Below are positions 59,845 to 64,000 of a DNA stretch of 64,000 bases, one piece after another. Both the position numbers and the translations under genes were made by a program. Every line of letters starts with the position of its first letter. The stretch's first letter is position 1. The notes under the pieces are model-generated. The model made no database searches. It saw only the letters and a program-made list of their open reading frames with translations, and was not told the origin of the DNA. Origin of the DNA: Chryseobacterium luteum (lineage in GTDB: Bacteria; Bacteroidota; Bacteroidia; Flavobacteriales; Weeksellaceae); assembly GCF_000737785.1 (NCBI RefSeq), contig NZ_JPRO01000005.1:62001-126000 (forward strand), read 5' to 3'.

Positions 59845-60306
59845 CTACAAAGCAGAAATTTCCAAAAGTTTCTGCTTCATTATTTCAGGCGTCAACAATC
59901 CTTCATGATAATATACTAAGTTCTGATTCTTATCCAGAACAATCCACAAAGGATAAACAGGCCGATCCTTATTTTTAGACAAAGCCAGAGCCAGTTCGTG
60001 AATTCCGGAGCTTCCATTTGGCAGATACCCAAATTCCTTTCCATGGAACTGTATTTTTTCTTTCGTTTTTTCCGCTTCAAAATTAATCAGATAAAAATTT
60101 TTGCTGATCAGGTCAACAGTGTTTTTGTCTTTATTCAAAGCATGTTTCTCCATTTTACAGACCGAGCACCAATCTGTATACAAATGAATAATAACCGGTT
60201 TCGGATCTTTTTTCATAGATGTTTCAAGATCGGAAAAAGTGCCTGTCTTCATCTGAGACAGACAAAAACAGGGCACTGACATTAAAAATAAAATAAAAAT
60301 TTTCAT
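59845..60306 (-). CDS. Thioredoxin-like protein, exported
   Basis: A 153-residue protein with a signal peptide (FILFLMSVPCFCLS) and a thioredoxin-like fold with the redox motif CSVC in LYTDWCSVCKMEKHAL (about 45-60). It resembles the DUF255/TlpA-like periplasmic reductases. The ATG overlaps the stop of the TonB-dependent receptor gene by 4 bp, so it is co-translated with it. It may reduce or deliver a substrate imported by the receptor, for example a metal. Confidence 0.85.
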   Translation of the reverse strand: MKIFILFLMSVPCFCLSQMKTGTFSDLETSMKKDPKPVIIHLYTDWCSVCKMEKHALNKDKNTVDLISKNFYLINFEAEKTKEKIQFHGKEFGYLPNGSSGIHELALALSKNKDRPVYPLWIVLDKNQNLVYYHEGLLTPEIMKQKLLEISAL

Positions 60307-62369
60307 TTCAAAGTATATTTTACCCCAAGAAAACCTCTGATCGTCTGCATTGGTGCATAACCGTAGGTAGTATCAAAAGTATAATGGTTCGGGTTGCTTA
60401 TCGGGTCGTTCACATATTTATCAAATGGATCAAAAGGTCGCATCAACGGATCTTCCGGGGTAAAATTGAACAGGTTTTTAATTCCGCAATACACCTCAAA
60501 GCCGGATTTGAAACTTTTTGAAACCTGGATATTGGCTAAAGAATAAAATGGCGAATATTCCGGTCGGAAGTCGTTCGGAAGTACAGGCAGTCGCATCGGT
60601 CCGTAAAACTGTCCTGTAAAATCTACCGTTAAATTACTCGGAAATTTATAGGTCAAACTGTAGGTTCCGCTCCATTTTGGGGCATGAAGTTGTTGAACTT
60701 TTTCATTTTCACCATCAAATTTCTGATACACATCAAGATAAGTCACTCCTAAATTAATACTTAAAGGAAAACTAAAACTGTAATCCACATTCATGGAAGC
60801 TCCTCTTGAAATTCCGTAGCCATGAAGATTGTCGTAAATAATTTTATCCGGATCAGCGTCAAAATCACCTACAATTTTATTGCTGAAATAGGTATAAAAC
60901 GCTGAAGCATCCAACTGAAGCAGGCGGCTTCCCACCGGGATTTTCCAGATATAATTTAAATTTCCGTTAACCGATCTTTCAGGCTTCAAATCTGATTTAA
61001 TTAATACTTCACGCGAACCCGTCAGTGCCGCATGATCTTCCGTAAACAAATTCACCACTCTGAATCCCGTTCCAAAATTGAATCTCAGTGTATGATAAGG
61101 ATTCGGGGAAAACTTCCATGCCAGCCTCGGCGAATGCACTTCATGATGAATTTTATCATAATCGAACCGGTAGCCTACCAATAAAGTATGCTTATCATTA
61201 ATTTCCCACTGATCCTGAATAAAAGCTCCCCAGAGCGGTGATTTCATTGGTTCATTGGTGATTCCGTCCGCAGACAATGTTCCTGGCGTATTATCATCAT
61301 AAAATGTTCTTTTGAATGTAACTCCGCTTGTCAGATCATGCTTTCCAAGTTTTTTACTCCAATACGTCTCTACAAAAGCAACTTTTTGAAGCGCATTATA
61401 CGGATTGCTGCCGTAAAAAGAGTTCTGGTCATGATAATTATAAGAAAGCTGGGTAACGATATATTCTTTCAAAGGCCACTGATACAGTCCAAAAACTTCT
61501 GCCCTGCTGGTATAAATACTTTCGCCATACACATCTCCACTTCCGCGATAAGGCCTGTTCCACTGCATTTCACCGCCAAAGCGGTCTTCATATAAATATC
61601 TCATCGCAAAACTTGCCTGTCGGTTTTCCTTTCTCTTAAAATTCCATTTATTAAAAACAGAAACTCTGCTCTGCAAAGCTGCATCCGTGAAATTGTCCTT
61701 GTTCCGGTCTATTTTTTCCTTAAAGCTGAAATAATTGAAGCTCAGTAAAGATGCCGCATTCTTTCCAACATTAAACTTCGTTGAAACATCAAGATTATTC
61801 TCACTCCAGGTGCTCGTCATGAGATCTACACTCAGTTTAGGAGCGGTCAGCGCATTTTTGGTGATAATGTTGATCACCCCTCCCATAGCTTCGGAACCGT
61901 AGATAGAAGAGGCCGGGCCTTTTACAACTTCAATCCTGTCGACAAGACTGTTGGGAATCCCGCTCAAACCGTATACGGTAGAAAGTGAGCTTACGATAGG
62001 CATTCCATCAATCAGGATCATAGTATAAGGCCCTTCCAGACCATTGATATGAATGTCTCCCGTATTGCATACCGAGCAGTTCAGCTGAGGTTTTACCCCA
62101 TTAACCATCGCAATCGCCTCAAAAATACTCGGAGTAGGGTTTTTCTGGAAAAATTTCTGACTGTAAACCTCAACGGCAACAGGACTTTTTGATCTGCTGA
62201 ACGGTTTTATCGTTCCGGTAATAACAACATCTTCAATACTACTCGTTCTGATTTTTGCTGTGGGAACTACTGAATCGGTTTTTATAGCAGGATGTACATT
62301 CAGGCTGTCTGTCTCCTGAGAAAAACAAAAAGAAGATAAAAGAGTAACAGAAAATAGTATTCGCTTCAT
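60303..62369 (-). CDS. TonB-dependent receptor
   Basis: An outer-membrane beta-barrel receptor of about 688 residues. Signal peptide RILFSVTLLSSFCFSQ; plug domain (about 50-200; ILIDGMPIVSS, RIEVVKGPASSIYGSEAMGG, VINIITKN); barrel ending in an aromatic-rich strand (GFLGVKYTLK). The plug has an extra Cys pair in CSVCNTGD, mirrored by the CSVC motif of the downstream thioredoxin-like protein, which hints at a thiol-binding metal such as copper. The ATG at 62367-62369 (MKRILFSV) fits the signal peptide. Confidence 0.93.
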   Translation of the reverse strand: MKRILFSVTLLSSFCFSQETDSLNVHPAIKTDSVVPTAKIRTSSIEDVVITGTIKPFSRSKSPVAVEVYSQKFFQKNPTPSIFEAIAMVNGVKPQLNCSVCNTGDIHINGLEGPYTMILIDGMPIVSSLSTVYGLSGIPNSLVDRIEVVKGPASSIYGSEAMGGVINIITKNALTAPKLSVDLMTSTWSENNLDVSTKFNVGKNAASLLSFNYFSFKEKIDRNKDNFTDAALQSRVSVFNKWNFKRKENRQASFAMRYLYEDRFGGEMQWNRPYRGSGDVYGESIYTSRAEVFGLYQWPLKEYIVTQLSYNYHDQNSFYGSNPYNALQKVAFVETYWSKKLGKHDLTSGVTFKRTFYDDNTPGTLSADGITNEPMKSPLWGAFIQDQWEINDKHTLLVGYRFDYDKIHHEVHSPRLAWKFSPNPYHTLRFNFGTGFRVVNLFTEDHAALTGSREVLIKSDLKPERSVNGNLNYIWKIPVGSRLLQLDASAFYTYFSNKIVGDFDADPDKIIYDNLHGYGISRGASMNVDYSFSFPLSINLGVTYLDVYQKFDGENEKVQQLHAPKWSGTYSLTYKFPSNLTVDFTGQFYGPMRLPVLPNDFRPEYSPFYSLANIQVSKSFKSGFEVYCGIKNLFNFTPEDPLMRPFDPFDKYVNDPISNPNHYTFDTTYGYAPMQTIRGFLGVKYTLK

Positions 62370-62377
62370 GAAATTAA

Positions 62378-62417
62378 AATTGTTAGACAAATCTAACAAT
62401 TATTTTTGAATTACAAA
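62378..62417 (-). promoter_or_regulatory. Promoter and palindromic operator of the TonB-receptor operon
   Basis: On the minus strand TTTG (62414-62417) and TAGATTTG (62388-62395) with an 18-nt spacer match the Bacteroidota promoter consensus. The -7 element sits inside a perfect inverted repeat with 10-bp arms AATTGTTAGA and TCTAACAATT around CAAA (62378-62401). Overlap with the -7 element suggests binding of a repressor. Confidence 0.7.
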
Positions 62418-62490
62418 ACACCATGACAAATGTTGTTGAAATCAATTCACGAAAAATGATTAAATTTGAGAAACTACATATAAAAGTAAA

Positions 62491-63678
62491 ATGAGATATC
62501 ATCAAGCGGGAAATATCCCACAAAAAAGACATACGATTTTCAAATCGCCGGAAGATAAATTTTACTATGAACAGCTTTTCGGAACGGAAGGCTTTCACGG
62601 AATTTCCTCATTGCTCTACCATACCCACCGGCCTACACAGATCAAATCAATTGGTCCGGCAAAAGATGTAACACCTAAGATCGCCGTGGAAAAAAATGTT
62701 GCTCCCAGGATGTTTAAAGGAATGAATGTAACGCCTGAAGACGATTTTATGGACAGCAGAAAGATCCTTCTGATGAATAATGATCTGAAAATGGGATTGG
62801 CAAAACCCAGAAAATCCATGGATTATTTTTACAAAAATGCAGAATGTGACGAACTTTTATATGTTCATAACGGAAGCGGAATTTTAAAAACTTTTGTAGG
62901 AGATCTTGAATTTTTCGTAGGTGATTATTTAATTATTCCCAGGGGAACCATTTATCAGGTGGAGCTGAAATCAGATGACACCGTATTTTTTGTATTGGAA
63001 AGCCACTCTCCAATTTACACCCCAAAACGTTACAGAAACGAATTCGGACAGCTATTGGAACATTCTCCGTTCTGCGAAAGAGATATGATCGCTCCGGTTT
63101 TTAAAGAACCTAAAGACGAAAAAGGAGATTTTTTAATTAAAGTAAAAAAAGAAAACCAGATCACAGATTTCATCTACGCAACACACCCGTTTGATGTTGT
63201 AGGATGGGACGGGTATTTTTATCCTTATAAATTCAATATCAAAAACTTTGAGCCGATTACGGGAAGAATTCACCAGCCGCCGCCGGTACACCAGAATTTT
63301 GAAGGTCACAATTTTGTGGTTTGCTCGTTCTGTGCAAGAATGTATGACTATCATCCAATGGCTATTCCGGCTCCTTATAACCACTCGAACATTGATTCTG
63401 ATGAGGTTTTATTCTACACGGAAGGTGACTTTATGAGCCGTAACCACATCGACCTGATGGACTTTACCCTGCATCCGGGAGGAATTGTACACGGACCACA
63501 TCCGGGAGCAATGGAAAGAAGTATTGGTAAAAAATTCACTGAAGAATATGCTGTAATGGTAGATCCTTTCCGCCCATTGAAAATCACGGAAGAAGCACTG
63601 AAAGTGGAAGATCCTTCCTACAAAACCTCATGGCTGGAAGAATCAGATAAAACCATGGAAGACCGTTCCCAGGAATAA
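62491..63678 (+). CDS. hmgA: Homogentisate 1,2-dioxygenase
   Basis: A 395-residue cytosolic iron enzyme that opens homogentisate to maleylacetoacetate in tyrosine and phenylalanine breakdown. The cupin-type core is seen at about 125-145 (VHNGSGILKTF, GDYLIIPRGTIYQVE), and the C-terminal Fe-binding region reads HPGGIVHGPHPGAME. The ATG at 62491 (MRYHQAGNIPQKRH) is the family's start. It is shorter than fungal/animal enzymes (about 440) but usual for Bacteroidota. It precedes a CoA-transferase-like gene. Confidence 0.92.
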   Translation: MRYHQAGNIPQKRHTIFKSPEDKFYYEQLFGTEGFHGISSLLYHTHRPTQIKSIGPAKDVTPKIAVEKNVAPRMFKGMNVTPEDDFMDSRKILLMNNDLKMGLAKPRKSMDYFYKNAECDELLYVHNGSGILKTFVGDLEFFVGDYLIIPRGTIYQVELKSDDTVFFVLESHSPIYTPKRYRNEFGQLLEHSPFCERDMIAPVFKEPKDEKGDFLIKVKKENQITDFIYATHPFDVVGWDGYFYPYKFNIKNFEPITGRIHQPPPVHQNFEGHNFVVCSFCARMYDYHPMAIPAPYNHSNIDSDEVLFYTEGDFMSRNHIDLMDFTLHPGGIVHGPHPGAMERSIGKKFTEEYAVMVDPFRPLKITEEALKVEDPSYKTSWLEESDKTMEDRSQE

Positions 63679-63703
63679 AAAAATCACTTATAAAAAATTC
63701 ATT

Positions 63704-64000
63704 ATGTACAATTACATTAGTGCAGAAGAAGCTATATATACTGTAAAAAGCGGAAACCGCGTATTTTTCCACGGAAGTGCATGTACTCCGAATTATCTTA
63801 TTGATGAGCTGGCAAGACAGTCTCACCGCCTGGAAAATGTAGAAATGGTTTCCATCACCCAGCAAGGGAATGTAGAAATTGCAAAACCGGAATACAAAAA
63901 CAGCTTTTTTGTTAATTCATTATTCGTATCAACACCTGTAAGGGATGCTGTAAACTCGGAGCGGGGAGATTTTGTTCCCGTTTTCTTAAGTGAGATCCCT
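63704..64000 (+). CDS. Acetyl-CoA hydrolase/transferase family protein, 3' end cut by window edge
   Basis: The first 99 codons of a protein that begins YISAEEAIYTVKSGNRVFFHGSACTP, typical of the N-terminal domain of acetyl-CoA hydrolases and 4-hydroxybutyrate CoA-transferases. The frame is open to the window edge. It starts 25 bp after hmgA and may be co-transcribed with it. The exact substrate cannot be judged from this part. Confidence 0.85.
   Translation, partial: MYNYISAEEAIYTVKSGNRVFFHGSACTPNYLIDELARQSHRLENVEMVSITQQGNVEIAKPEYKNSFFVNSLFVSTPVRDAVNSERGDFVPVFLSEIP

Noticed and set aside
1..64000. rRNA, tRNA, riboswitch, prophage or transposase genes
   Set aside because: I looked for these on both strands and saw none that could be supported.

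Overview
The window looks like a chromosomal segment from a Bacteroidota bacterium of the family Weeksellaceae, most likely a Chryseobacterium or close relative. The evidence is a subtype iii type VI secretion system (T6SSiii) with TssR and Hcp/TssD proteins, a secreted protein with a type IX secretion (T9SS) sorting tail, an S46 dipeptidyl-peptidase, Bacteroidota-type promoters (TTTG then TAnnTTTG), AT-rich intergenic DNA and several short intergenic repeat families typical of this group. I found no rRNA, tRNA, CRISPR array, prophage or transposase gene.

Left part (1-22.9 kb). It opens with a high-affinity potassium uptake operon on the minus strand: a sigma-54-type response regulator at 4343-5668, then two unannotated micro-ORFs, kdpF, kdpA and the start of kdpB. 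Housekeeping and envelope genes follow: an M16 peptidase, a GNAT plus polysaccharide deacetylase pair, a DPP11-like S46 peptidase, an NlpE-like lipoprotein, an MgtC-like membrane protein, an orphan Imm22-like immunity gene, a PP2C-type phosphatase and DNA polymerase I.

T6SSiii island (22.9-39.6 kb). On the minus strand, from right to left, lie two single-span TssO-type proteins, a PKD-domain protein (TssP-like), TssR, a decayed third hcp, ClpV (TssH), a lytic transglycosylase, a second hcp, VgrG, a LysM protein, a PAAR-like (DUF4280) putative effector, a membrane protein and a TPR protein (candidate immunity genes), and the first hcp. A divergent REC-LuxR regulator at 38941-39612 has Glu where the phospho-acceptor Asp should be. 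All three hcp promoter regions carry the same 13-bp imperfect palindrome at an identical 59.5 bp from the -7 element; the two intact ones carry it twice, 21 bp apart. No sheath, baseplate or TssN gene is in the window, so the rest of the machine must be elsewhere.

Central part (39.7-48.6 kb). This holds HU, a 29-residue basic ribosomal-type peptide, RNase G, a T9SS cargo protein, an OsmC protein, a four-gene operon (CoA-type Nudix, PlsC-like acyltransferase, lipoprotein, Mpl) and a DUF6934-like plus small-protein pair.

Right part (48.6-64 kb). This is a redox and electrophile-stress neighbourhood: nitronate monooxygenase, two aldo/keto reductases, LysR and AraC regulators, an exported alpha/beta hydrolase, an MdaB/YgiN-like quinone pair, an exported DJ-1 family protein and an exported PPC-domain protein. 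It is followed by a Crp-DoxX-AhpD operon, a TonB-dependent receptor plus thioredoxin-like operon with a palindromic operator on its promoter, homogentisate dioxygenase and the start of a CoA-transferase family gene.
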